From Streptomyces sp. NBC_00690 (GTDB taxonomy: Bacteria > Actinomycetota > Actinomycetes > Streptomycetales > Streptomycetaceae), in NCBI RefSeq assembly GCF_036226685.1, contig NZ_CP109009.1:5297501-5361500 (forward strand): 64,000 nt of DNA, in the 5' to 3' direction. Made by a program: the position numbers and the translations under genes. How positions within the stretch are numbered: the stretch's first letter is position 1; every line of letters starts with the position of its first letter. Below, piece after piece: positions 39,437 to 46,914 of the stretch. The notes beneath the pieces are model-generated. The model was not told the origin of the DNA. It ran no database searches and saw only the letters and a list, made by a program, of their open reading frames with translations.

Positions 39437-40339
39437 ATGGATTGGTTGACCAAGCTCCCCGTCGTCGGGCCCACCGTCGTCCGGCTGATGCAGACGCACG
39501 CCTGGCGTTCCTACGAGACGCTGGAACGAGTGCACTGGACCCGGCTCGCCGCGGCCATCACCTTCCTGAGTTTCCTGGCGCTCTTCCCGCTGATCACGGT
39601 CGCCGCCGCAGTCGGGGCCGCACTGCTCAGCGACGACCAGCTCGGCAAGCTGGAGGACAAGGTCAGCGAGCAGGTGCCGGGCATTTCCGAACAGCTCAAC
39701 ATCGACTCGCTGGTGGCCAATGCCGGCACGGTCGGTCTGGTCGCCGGTGCGCTGCTGCTGCTGACCGGCATCGGCTGGGTCGGCGCCATGCGGGACTGTC
39801 TGCGCGCCGTGTGGGGGACCGACGACGAGGACGAGGGCAACCCCTTCGTCCGCAAGGCCAAGGACGCGGGCGTACTGCTGGGTCTCGGCGCGACCGCGCT
39901 GGTCTCCCTCGGCGCCTCTGCGCTCGGCTCCAGCGCGGTGGGCTGGACGGCGGATCGGCTCGGCCTCGACAAGGACGGCGCCTGGGGAGTGCTGCTGTCC
40001 GTCGTGGCGATCGCCATCGCCGTCCTCGCGGACTTCCTGATGCTGCTCTATCTGCTCACCCTGCTACCAGGTGCCCAGCCCGAGCGGCGCCGACTGATCG
40101 TGGCCGGGCTGATCGGCGCCGTCGGATTCGAACTGCTGAAGCTGCTCCTGAGCGGCTATATGGCGGGTGTGGCGTCCAAGAGCATGTACGGGGCCTTCGG
40201 CGTACCGATCGCCCTGCTGCTGTGGATCAACTTCACGGCGAAACTGCTGCTGTTCTGTGCGGCCTGGACGGCGACCCCCAGCAGGAGTTCGGCGATCGTG
40301 GCGGACATCGAGGGACCGAAGGCACCGCGGGCGACCTGA
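39437..40339 (+). CDS. YihY/BrkB family inner-membrane protein
   Basis: The 300-residue protein has five to six TM helices with family signatures: AAAITFLSFLALFPLITVAAA in the first third, ALLLLTGIGWVGAMRDCLRAVW, and MYGAFGVPIALLLWINFTAKLLLFCAAW near the end. Despite the old label ribonuclease BN it has no nuclease motif. It lies 55 nt after ubiA in the same direction, so cotranscription is possible. Function is unknown; a role in lipid or envelope transport is only a guess. Confidence 0.88.
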   Translation: MDWLTKLPVVGPTVVRLMQTHAWRSYETLERVHWTRLAAAITFLSFLALFPLITVAAAVGAALLSDDQLGKLEDKVSEQVPGISEQLNIDSLVANAGTVGLVAGALLLLTGIGWVGAMRDCLRAVWGTDDEDEGNPFVRKAKDAGVLLGLGATALVSLGASALGSSAVGWTADRLGLDKDGAWGVLLSVVAIAIAVLADFLMLLYLLTLLPGAQPERRRLIVAGLIGAVGFELLKLLLSGYMAGVASKSMYGAFGVPIALLLWINFTAKLLLFCAAWTATPSRSSAIVADIEGPKAPRAT

Positions 40340-40459
40340 AGGCCGTCCCAGAAGGATGCGTGCGACCCCATCTCGCCGGCCCTCCGCCGCAACCGATGAA
40401 TTCCGCTCCCGTGCCTGGTCAACCTCGGTGGAGCAGGAACACACAGATGGGAGCAGCAC

Positions 40460-41047
40460 ATGGGACAGCTGGTCGTGGTCAACTTCGTATCGTTGGACGG
40501 CGTCACGCAGTCGGTCCTCTCGGCCGACGAGGACCGGGACGGTGGGTTCGATCGGGGTGGTTGGGTGCTGCCCTATGTCGACGAGGTGGTGGAGCGGTTC
40601 ATGAGCGGGGCCACGGCTGGTGCCGGAGCCCTGCTGCTGGGCCGTAGGACGTATGAGATCTTCGCGGCCACATGGCCGTACGCCGATATGAACGACCCCG
40701 CGGTGGCCGCGATGAACGCGATGCCCAAGTACGTGGCCTCCCGCACAGTCAGGGATCTGACGTGGGCGAACTCCACCGTCCTCGGTGCCGATCTGGCGGC
40801 GGAGGTCAGCCGCATCAAGGCCGCGTCCGAGCGCGAGACGGTGGTGTTGGGCAGCGGGGGACTGCTCGGGACCCTGATCGAACACGACCTCGTCGATGAG
40901 TACCGGCTGCTGGTCTTTCCGCTGGTCCTGGGCGGCGGGAAGCAACTCTTCGCCGACGGCCAGAGCGCCCGCCGTCTGACGCTGACCGCGACGCAGCCGA
41001 CACCGTCCGGCGTCTTGATCAACACATATCGCCGCGCTGAAGGCTGA
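40460..41047 (+). CDS. RibD C-terminal / dihydrofolate-reductase-like protein
   Basis: The 195-residue protein belongs to the small DHFR-fold reductase family, with NFVSLDGVTQS near the start, LLLGRRTYEIFAATWP and LGSGGLLGTLIEHDLVDEYRLLVFPLVLGGGKQLF. These proteins bind NADPH; true DHFR activity is not expected. The ATG sits after GGGAGCAGCAC. It is a common streptomycete orphan. A 13-bp tandem repeat follows the stop. Confidence 0.88.
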   Translation: MGQLVVVNFVSLDGVTQSVLSADEDRDGGFDRGGWVLPYVDEVVERFMSGATAGAGALLLGRRTYEIFAATWPYADMNDPAVAAMNAMPKYVASRTVRDLTWANSTVLGADLAAEVSRIKAASERETVVLGSGGLLGTLIEHDLVDEYRLLVFPLVLGGGKQLFADGQSARRLTLTATQPTPSGVLINTYRRAEG

Positions 41048-41066
41048 GGGCCTCTCCGCCAGGCCC

Positions 41067-41118
41067 TTCACCAGGCCCCTTCACCAGGCCCCTTCACCAG
41101 GTCCCTTCACCAGGCCGG
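41067..41118. repeat. four tandem 13-bp units TTCACCAGGCCCC
   Basis: Units start at 41067, 41080, 41093 and 41106; the last two have one or two changes. They lie just past the reductase stop and before the end of dacA on the other strand. Confidence 0.8.
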
Positions 41119-41171
41119 GAACCCGCCCCCGGACCGGGACTCCTTCGAGGGCCGCCTGACCGGGCCCCCGG

Positions 41172-42401
41172 TCACCCCCGGTGGGAGGGCCAGCGCCGGT
41201 TCACCACGAAGAACGCACCGGCGAGCGCCACCAGCACACCGCCCACGATCGCCAGGGCGATCCCGACGCCCCCGGAGGACTCCTCCCGGGCGATGGCCAC
41301 CGGCTTCGCCTGCGTACCGTCCTTCCCCGGGCCGGCGCCGACCGCCTCCTTGAGGCGTGCCGAGCGCGGCGGCACCAGCTCGCCGACCGGGGTGACCTTC
41401 CCACCGGCCGCGAAACCCCAGTCGAGCAGTCGGGCGGTCTCCTTGTAGACGGCCTGGCTCTCATCCGATTCGGGGTTCATGACGGTGACCAGCAGCACCT
41501 TTCCGCCCCGTTCGGCGACCCCGGTGAACGTCGAACCCGCATGGGTGGTGTTGCCGTTCTTGACGCCCGCGATCCCCGGGTACGGGGTGACGCCGTCCTC
41601 ACCGGTCAGCAGTCGGTTGGTGTTCTGGATCTCGAAGGTCTCGCGCTTGTTCCCGTCCATCTCGCCCGGGAACTGGGCGCGGACGGTGGCGGCGTAGTCC
41701 CGGAAGTCCTTCTTCTGCATTCCGTTGCGCGCGATGAGCGTCAGGTCGTACGCGGAGGAGACCTGGCCGGCGGCGTCATAGCCGTCGGGTGAGGCGACCC
41801 GGGTGTCCAGCGCCTGCAACTCCTCCGCGTGGGCCTGCATGTCCTGGACGGTCTTGGGGATGCCGCCGTTCATGGCCGACAGGACGTGGACGGCGTCATT
41901 GCCGGAACGGAGGAAGACTCCCAGCCAGAGGTCGTTGACGGTGTAGGTGAGCTCCTCCTTCACCCCGACGAGACTGCTGTTGGTGCCGACCTCGGAGAGT
42001 TCGGCGGCGGAGACCTTGTGGGTGGCCTCCTTCGGCAGTTTCGGCAGCAGGGTGTCGGCGAAGAGCATCTTGATCGTCGAGGCCGGTGGCAGTCGCCAGT
42101 GGGCGTTGTGGGACGCGAGTACGGCCCCGCTCTCGGCGTCCGCCACGATCCAGGACCTGCTGCTGATGTCCTTGGGGAGCACGGGCGCACCCGTGCCGAG
42201 GTTGACCTGGGTGCCCGCCTTGCCGAGTTGCGCCCCGCCGACCGTGGACATCACCGACGGGGGATTCGGCTGCTTGCGCGCCTTGCCGTCGGTCGTACGC
42301 TCATGAGTGTCCGCAGCGGCGGGCGCGGCGACGAGCAGCGGCAGCAGCGAGGCGGCGGTGACCGCCGACGCGGTCCGGCGCACGGCCTTCATCGTGATCA
42401 T
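41172..42401 (-). CDS. dacA: D-alanyl-D-alanine carboxypeptidase, PBP5 type
   Basis: ATG 42401 gives 409 residues, and the frame is open far upstream without homology. It has a Sec signal peptide (TASAVTAASLLPLLVAAPAAA), then the penicillin-binding motifs: SxxK in PPASTIKM, SxN in LRSGNDAV, and KNG (in GVKNGNTTHAG) in place of KTG. A C-terminal TM helix (VGIALAIVGGVLVALAGAFFVV) anchors it. It trims terminal D-Ala from peptidoglycan stem peptides outside the membrane. A small membrane protein gene is divergent. Confidence 0.93.
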   Translation of the reverse strand: MITMKAVRRTASAVTAASLLPLLVAAPAAADTHERTTDGKARKQPNPPSVMSTVGGAQLGKAGTQVNLGTGAPVLPKDISSRSWIVADAESGAVLASHNAHWRLPPASTIKMLFADTLLPKLPKEATHKVSAAELSEVGTNSSLVGVKEELTYTVNDLWLGVFLRSGNDAVHVLSAMNGGIPKTVQDMQAHAEELQALDTRVASPDGYDAAGQVSSAYDLTLIARNGMQKKDFRDYAATVRAQFPGEMDGNKRETFEIQNTNRLLTGEDGVTPYPGIAGVKNGNTTHAGSTFTGVAERGGKVLLVTVMNPESDESQAVYKETARLLDWGFAAGGKVTPVGELVPPRSARLKEAVGAGPGKDGTQAKPVAIAREESSGGVGIALAIVGGVLVALAGAFFVVNRRWPSHRG

Positions 42402-42423
42402 CTTCAAAGCAGGCACGTGCGTG

Positions 42424-42429
42424 AAATTA
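42424..42429 (-). promoter_or_regulatory. candidate -10 box of dacA
   Basis: Read on the minus strand this is TAATTT (TANNNT), 22 nt before ATG 42401, in an AT-rich patch unusual for the region. The -35 hexamer is unclear. Confidence 0.3.
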
Positions 42430-42537
42430 CAGTGCTGATCAGAAAATATGCTTATCGGGTTGATGACTCGCCGGGAACGCCGCCGAGACGGCCCACCCCA
42501 CCCACCTCGACCGATGAACGGCAGCGATACTGGACGG

Positions 42538-42789
42538 ATGAAGCTCAACCGCCCCACATCCTGGTTCCTGCTCGCGTTCGGGGTGTGGAGCTGGTTCATC
42601 TGGGTCACCTTCGTCAAAAACCTTTGGCAGGACGGCAGCGGACTCGCCTTCGACGACGCGGGCGATCCCACGGGCTACTTCTGGGTTCATCTGCTGCTCG
42701 CCATCACGTCCTTCCTTCTGGGGACGGTCGTAGGACTCATCGGGTTGCGTGGGGTCCGCGCCTTGCGGCGCGAAGAACGCGAAGAATAG
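42538..42789 (+). CDS. small two-helix membrane protein (SCO4848 family)
   Basis: ATG 42538 yields 83 residues starting MKLNRPTSWFLLAFGVWSW. Two TM helices flank a short loop with DGSGLAFDDAGDPTGYF; the tail is basic then acidic. An in-frame ATG at 42514 is possible but lacks a better ribosome site. I recall this as a streptomycete family named after SCO4848, next to dacA and a metallophosphoesterase gene, as here. Function is unknown. It ends 11 nt before the next gene. Confidence 0.75.
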   Translation: MKLNRPTSWFLLAFGVWSWFIWVTFVKNLWQDGSGLAFDDAGDPTGYFWVHLLLAITSFLLGTVVGLIGLRGVRALRREEREE

Positions 42790-42800
42790 GGGAGCTTTCT

Positions 42801-44264
42801 GTGATCGTGGTCGTCGTGCTCGTCTTCGTGGCGGTGCTCGCCCTCCTGGCAGGCGCGCACTGGTACGTCTGGCGGAGATTGGTCCGCGACACCACACAGG
42901 CCCGTGGCGTGGCCCGTGGAGTGGGTACCGTCGCCCTCTGGGTGCTGCCGCTGCTCTCCTTCGGAGCGCTGGTGGCAGGCCGCGCGGGCGCGCCTTTTTG
43001 GCTGGAAAGGGTGGTGGCCTGGCCGGGGTACCTGTGGCTGGCGGTGCTGCTCTATCTGGTGCTCGCCCTGCTGGTGGGGGAAGTCGTCCGAGCGGTGTGG
43101 CTTCGTCGTTCCCGTGGGTCTCAGCAGCCCCAGCAGCTTCGGGGAGCGGGTGCCTCCGCGGCACCCTCCCCGATCGATGCGCCGCCATCGAACCAGGAAC
43201 CCGCGGTGGTCACCGTGCCGCCATCGGAACCCGCCACCAACACCAGCACCGAGAGCGGCACCACCGCACTCCCGTCCTCGGGCAGGACCCACACCGAGAA
43301 CGCCCCGGCCGCCGCCTCCGCGGCAACGGACACCCCGTCATCCGTACGGGGTACGGGGGCCGGCGACACCGACACCTCCGCTGATCGAGCACCCACCCAC
43401 GAGGTCAAGCCCGCCACCACTCCCGACGACCCCCGTACCGTCTCCCGGCGCCTCTTCGTCTCCCGGGTCGTCGGTGGCGGTGCCGCCGTCGCCGCGCTCG
43501 GCACGGTCGGGCACGGCGCCTACGGGGTGCTGCGCGGTCCCAAGATCAAACGGGTGACCGTTCCGCTCGCCAAGCTGCCCAGGTCCGCGCACGGCTTCCG
43601 CATCGCCGTCGTCAGCGACATCCACCTCGGGCCCATACTCGGCCGTGCCCACACCCAACGGATCGTGGACACCATCAACGCCGCGTCCCCCGATCTCGTC
43701 GCCGTCGTCGGCGACATGGTCGACGGCAGCGTCGCCGACCTCGGGTCCGCGGCCGAGCCCTTGAACCAGCTCCGGGCCCGGCACGGCTCGTTCTTCGTCA
43801 CCGGGAACCACGAGTACTTCTCCGGGGCGGAGGAGTGGGTCGACCATGTGCGGGAACTCGGGCTGCGCCCGCTGGAGAACGAGCGCGTCGAGATCGCCGG
43901 ATTCGACCTCGCGGGAGTCGACGACATCGAGGGCGAGAAGTTCGGCAGGGGGCCCGACTTCCGCAAGGCCCTCGGCGACCGTGACAGCGCCCGGGCCGCC
44001 GTCCTGCTGGCCCACCAGCCCGTGGTCATCCACGACGCCGTGGAACACGGGGTCGACCTCCAGCTCTCCGGTCACACCCACGGCGGCCAACTCTGGCCCG
44101 GCAACCATCTGGCCGCGCTCGCCAATCCGACCGTCGCCGGCCTTGAGCGGTACGGCGACACCCAGCTCTATGTGACCCGCGGCGCCGGCGCCTGGGGGCC
44201 GCCCGTGCGGGTCGGCGCCTCATCCGACATCACCGTGGTGCAGTTGGCGTCCCGCCAGGCGTGA
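42801..44264 (+). CDS. membrane metallophosphoesterase (YkuE-like) with an internal twin-arginine motif
   Basis: GTG 42801 lies 6 nt after GGGGAG and gives 487 residues. Three TM helices (about 1-20, 45-62, 72-92) are followed by 110 disordered residues. Then SRRLFV (Arg216-Arg217) precedes a hydrophobic stretch (222-240), a Tat-like signal. The catalytic domain holds all metal motifs: SDIHLG, GDMVDG, TGNHEY, LAHQP and GHTHGG. The B. subtilis relative YkuE is a Tat substrate (family knowledge). The last 35 nt overlap the histidine kinase gene on the other strand. Confidence 0.9.
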   Translation: MIVVVVLVFVAVLALLAGAHWYVWRRLVRDTTQARGVARGVGTVALWVLPLLSFGALVAGRAGAPFWLERVVAWPGYLWLAVLLYLVLALLVGEVVRAVWLRRSRGSQQPQQLRGAGASAAPSPIDAPPSNQEPAVVTVPPSEPATNTSTESGTTALPSSGRTHTENAPAAASAATDTPSSVRGTGAGDTDTSADRAPTHEVKPATTPDDPRTVSRRLFVSRVVGGGAAVAALGTVGHGAYGVLRGPKIKRVTVPLAKLPRSAHGFRIAVVSDIHLGPILGRAHTQRIVDTINAASPDLVAVVGDMVDGSVADLGSAAEPLNQLRARHGSFFVTGNHEYFSGAEEWVDHVRELGLRPLENERVEIAGFDLAGVDDIEGEKFGRGPDFRKALGDRDSARAAVLLAHQPVVIHDAVEHGVDLQLSGHTHGGQLWPGNHLAALANPTVAGLERYGDTQLYVTRGAGAWGPPVRVGASSDITVVQLASRQA

Positions 44265-45996
44265 CCGTGTCGGTGTAGGACGGCGGCGCGTGGGAGGCAC
44301 CGGCGGTGGCCGCGGGGAGCAGCACCGTCACGGCCAACCCCCGGCCCCGCGCCGTCCGCACCGACACCTCACCCCCGTGGGACGCGACGACGGCCTGCAC
44401 GATCGCCATGCCGAGCCCACTGCCGGGAGGCTGCGGCCGTTCCCGCCAGCCCTCGCCGACGGTTGCATCGTCACCCGTCGCCGGCGGGACCTCCCCGGAA
44501 ACCAACGCATCGGCGGCCACCTCGGCGGCCCCGACCGATCGACCCGCAGCTGTCCCCACAGCCGTCCCGTCAGCCGATCCCGTCTCCCGTACCGCTGCTT
44601 CCCGTACCGCTGTCTCCCGCTCCTCCGCCTCCCTCGTGGCCGCTGTCGCTCCCGCGGCCCGGAAGAAGCGGTCGAAGATCCGGTCCGCGTCCTGAGCCGC
44701 CATCCCCGGGCCCTCGTCGGCAACGGTCAGCCGCACCCACCCGGGGCGATCGCCCCCGCCCGGCTGCCGCGCCAACTCCAGCCGTACCCGGGCGGTGACC
44801 GGCGTGTGCGCCCGTACGTTCCCCAATAGGTTCCCCACGATCTGACGCAGTGCGGACTCATCGCCCTGCACCGCCAACCGCCCTGATGCGCTCAGGGCGA
44901 CGGGCCGGTCCGGCTGCTGCGCCCGCAGATCGTCGGCCCCGTCCCGTACCAGTTGTGCCAGATCCACCGGGGCCATCCGCAGCGGGGCCTGCCGGTCCAG
45001 TCGGGCCAGTGTCAGCAGCTCCTCGACCAGTCGGCCCATCCGGTCCGCTTCGGCGTTCATCCGGGCCAGCGCCCGGGAACGCTCCACCGGGCCGCGCAGC
45101 ATCCCCCGGTCGTACAACTGGAGGTAGCCGCGTATCGCGGACAGCGGGGTGCGCAGTTCGTGCGAGGCGTCGGCGACGAACCGGCGCAGTTGGGCCGCGC
45201 TGCGCTCCCGGGTCTCAAAGGCCGATTCCACCTGGTGAAGCATGGAGTTGAGCGCGACCCGCAGTTGCTCGATCTCGGTCGCCGTGGGGGAGTCGGCCGG
45301 CACCCGGCGGGTTAGATCGCCCTCCGCTATGGCGGACGCCGTCTCCACCATGTCCTCCAGCGGACGGAGCCTGCGCCTGGCCCAGCCCATGGTGACCAGG
45401 GCCAGCAGCACCAGCAGCAGCACACCGAAGACGATGTCGAACTTGAGCGCCTTGCGCAGGGCGTTGTGCATCGCGCCCGTGCTGGTCGCCATCAACACGA
45501 TCGTGCCGTCGGCCAGCCGGGCGCCGACCACCCGGTAGGGCTCCCCGTTGACCTGGATGTCCCGGACCGCGCTGGAACGGCTGAGGGCGGACGGATCGGC
45601 GACGGCCGAGGCGATGGCGCGCTGGCGGGAGGTGGGCTCGATCCCGGCGAACGAGGTGGGCTGCCCCCGGTCATCGAGCGCCACGATCATGGTGTCGGAG
45701 CGAGGCAGCCCGGACTGCCGGTCGCCGGGTGCGAACTGCTCCAGCAGGGTGCCGAGGGCCCTGAGCGATTCGACTTCCTTCTGGGTGAAGCCGGTTCGCT
45801 CCAGGGCGTTGCGGTTGCCGACGAGTTCGGTGTCGACCCGGTCGATGAGGAAGTGCTGCATCCCCATCAGGCTGACGGCGGTCGCCACGGTGATGCCGAG
45901 GGCCAGCAGCATGACGTTGACGGCCGTCAGTTTGGCGCGCAGGGAGTGCGGCGCGTGCCGGTGCCCACGCCGGGTCCCGCTGGCTGTCCCCTTCAC
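44230..45996 (-). CDS. sensor histidine kinase
   Basis: The 588-residue protein starts at GTG 45996, overlapping the regulator stop by 4 nt (GTGA). Two TM helices (about 30-50 and 190-210) bracket a sensor domain of 140 residues. HAMP and the HisKA box DASHELRTPLSAIRGY follow. The catalytic domain has N-box GNLLGNVRAHTP, G1 DEGPGM, F-box IFDRFFRAAG and G2 GSGLGMAI. A 72-residue Ala/Glu/Arg insert (453-524) lies between F- and G2-boxes in the ATP lid. It phosphorylates the OmpR-type regulator encoded upstream. The signal is unknown. Confidence 0.93.
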   Translation of the reverse strand: MKGTASGTRRGHRHAPHSLRAKLTAVNVMLLALGITVATAVSLMGMQHFLIDRVDTELVGNRNALERTGFTQKEVESLRALGTLLEQFAPGDRQSGLPRSDTMIVALDDRGQPTSFAGIEPTSRQRAIASAVADPSALSRSSAVRDIQVNGEPYRVVGARLADGTIVLMATSTGAMHNALRKALKFDIVFGVLLLVLLALVTMGWARRRLRPLEDMVETASAIAEGDLTRRVPADSPTATEIEQLRVALNSMLHQVESAFETRERSAAQLRRFVADASHELRTPLSAIRGYLQLYDRGMLRGPVERSRALARMNAEADRMGRLVEELLTLARLDRQAPLRMAPVDLAQLVRDGADDLRAQQPDRPVALSASGRLAVQGDESALRQIVGNLLGNVRAHTPVTARVRLELARQPGGGDRPGWVRLTVADEGPGMAAQDADRIFDRFFRAAGATAATREAEERETAVREAAVRETGSADGTAVGTAAGRSVGAAEVAADALVSGEVPPATGDDATVGEGWRERPQPPGSGLGMAIVQAVVASHGGEVSVRTARGRGLAVTVLLPAATAGASHAPPSYTDTVTPGGTPTAPR

Positions 45997-46700
45997 GAGA
46001 GCCCGTACCCCACGCCCCGACGGGTGGTGATCAACGGTGGCCCGAGCGGGTCGAGCTTGCGCCGTAGATAGCTGATGTACGTCTCCACCACGGTCGACTC
46101 CGCTTCGTGCTCGTAGCTCCAGACGTGCCGCAGCAGTTGGTCCTTGGGAACCACCCGTCCACCGTTGCGCACCAGGAACCGCAACAGGGCGTACTCGGTG
46201 GGTGTGAGTTGTACGGAACGCCCCCCGCGCCGCACGGCGTACGTCGTCTCGTCCAACTCCAGGTCCCCGTACCGCAGTGGAGGCGGTACGGACAGCACAT
46301 CGGCCGGTCGGGTGCGCCTCAGTACGGCGGTGACCCGCGCCACCACCTCGTCGACGTTGAATGGTTTGGTGATGTAGTCGTCACCGAAGCCCAACGCCCC
46401 CACGATCTCCGCGGGTGCGTCCCGGGCCGTGAGGAAGACGATCGCCGTGTCCGGGTGCAACGCACGCATCTCGCGCCCCAGCACCCGGCCGTCACCGTCG
46501 GGGAGCATCACATCGAGCAGGGCCGCGTCCGGTCTGGCCCGGCTGGCCAACCACTGCGCCTGGCGCACACTGCCCGCCGTCATCACCTCGAACCGGTGGT
46601 ACCTCAGGGCGATGGACAGCACATCGGCGATGCTCGGCTCGTCCTCCACGATCAGGACCGTCGCCCCGGCGCAGTCCCCGCCCCGCTCCTCCTGGCTCAT
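45993..46700 (-). CDS. OmpR-family response regulator
   Basis: The 235-residue protein has a receiver domain (VLIVEDEPSIADVL, phospho-acceptor Asp in LLDVMLPDGDG, Lys in DDYITKPFN). A winged-helix domain follows with LTPTEYALLRFLVRNGGRVVPKDQLLRHVW and YISYLRRKLD. It binds DNA when phosphorylated by the downstream kinase. The gene is first in a two-gene operon, divergent from the MMPL transporter (214 nt), which makes that transporter a natural target (inference). Confidence 0.95.
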   Translation of the reverse strand: MSQEERGGDCAGATVLIVEDEPSIADVLSIALRYHRFEVMTAGSVRQAQWLASRARPDAALLDVMLPDGDGRVLGREMRALHPDTAIVFLTARDAPAEIVGALGFGDDYITKPFNVDEVVARVTAVLRRTRPADVLSVPPPLRYGDLELDETTYAVRRGGRSVQLTPTEYALLRFLVRNGGRVVPKDQLLRHVWSYEHEAESTVVETYISYLRRKLDPLGPPLITTRRGVGYGLS

Positions 46701-46914
46701 TCCGCCCCCTCCCGACCCGATGAACCCCGGGCCGTTGCCTCTGTCCCATCGATCCAGGTCGATGGGGATCTCAGTATCGGCACCTCGGGCGGGTGAGGGG
46801 CCGTTCGATGCCTGGGAGTTCCTTGTGAGTCAGGGACGAATCCCGCCATGACCGCACCGCACGGCCGATTCTGTAGCCACTCGGGGGCTGGGGATCGACG
46901 AAGGAGCAGTGATC

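Noticed and set aside
41829..42800. Upstream extension of the metallophosphoesterase
   Set aside because: It overlaps dacA antisense and the small membrane gene; GTG 42801 has a ribosome site.
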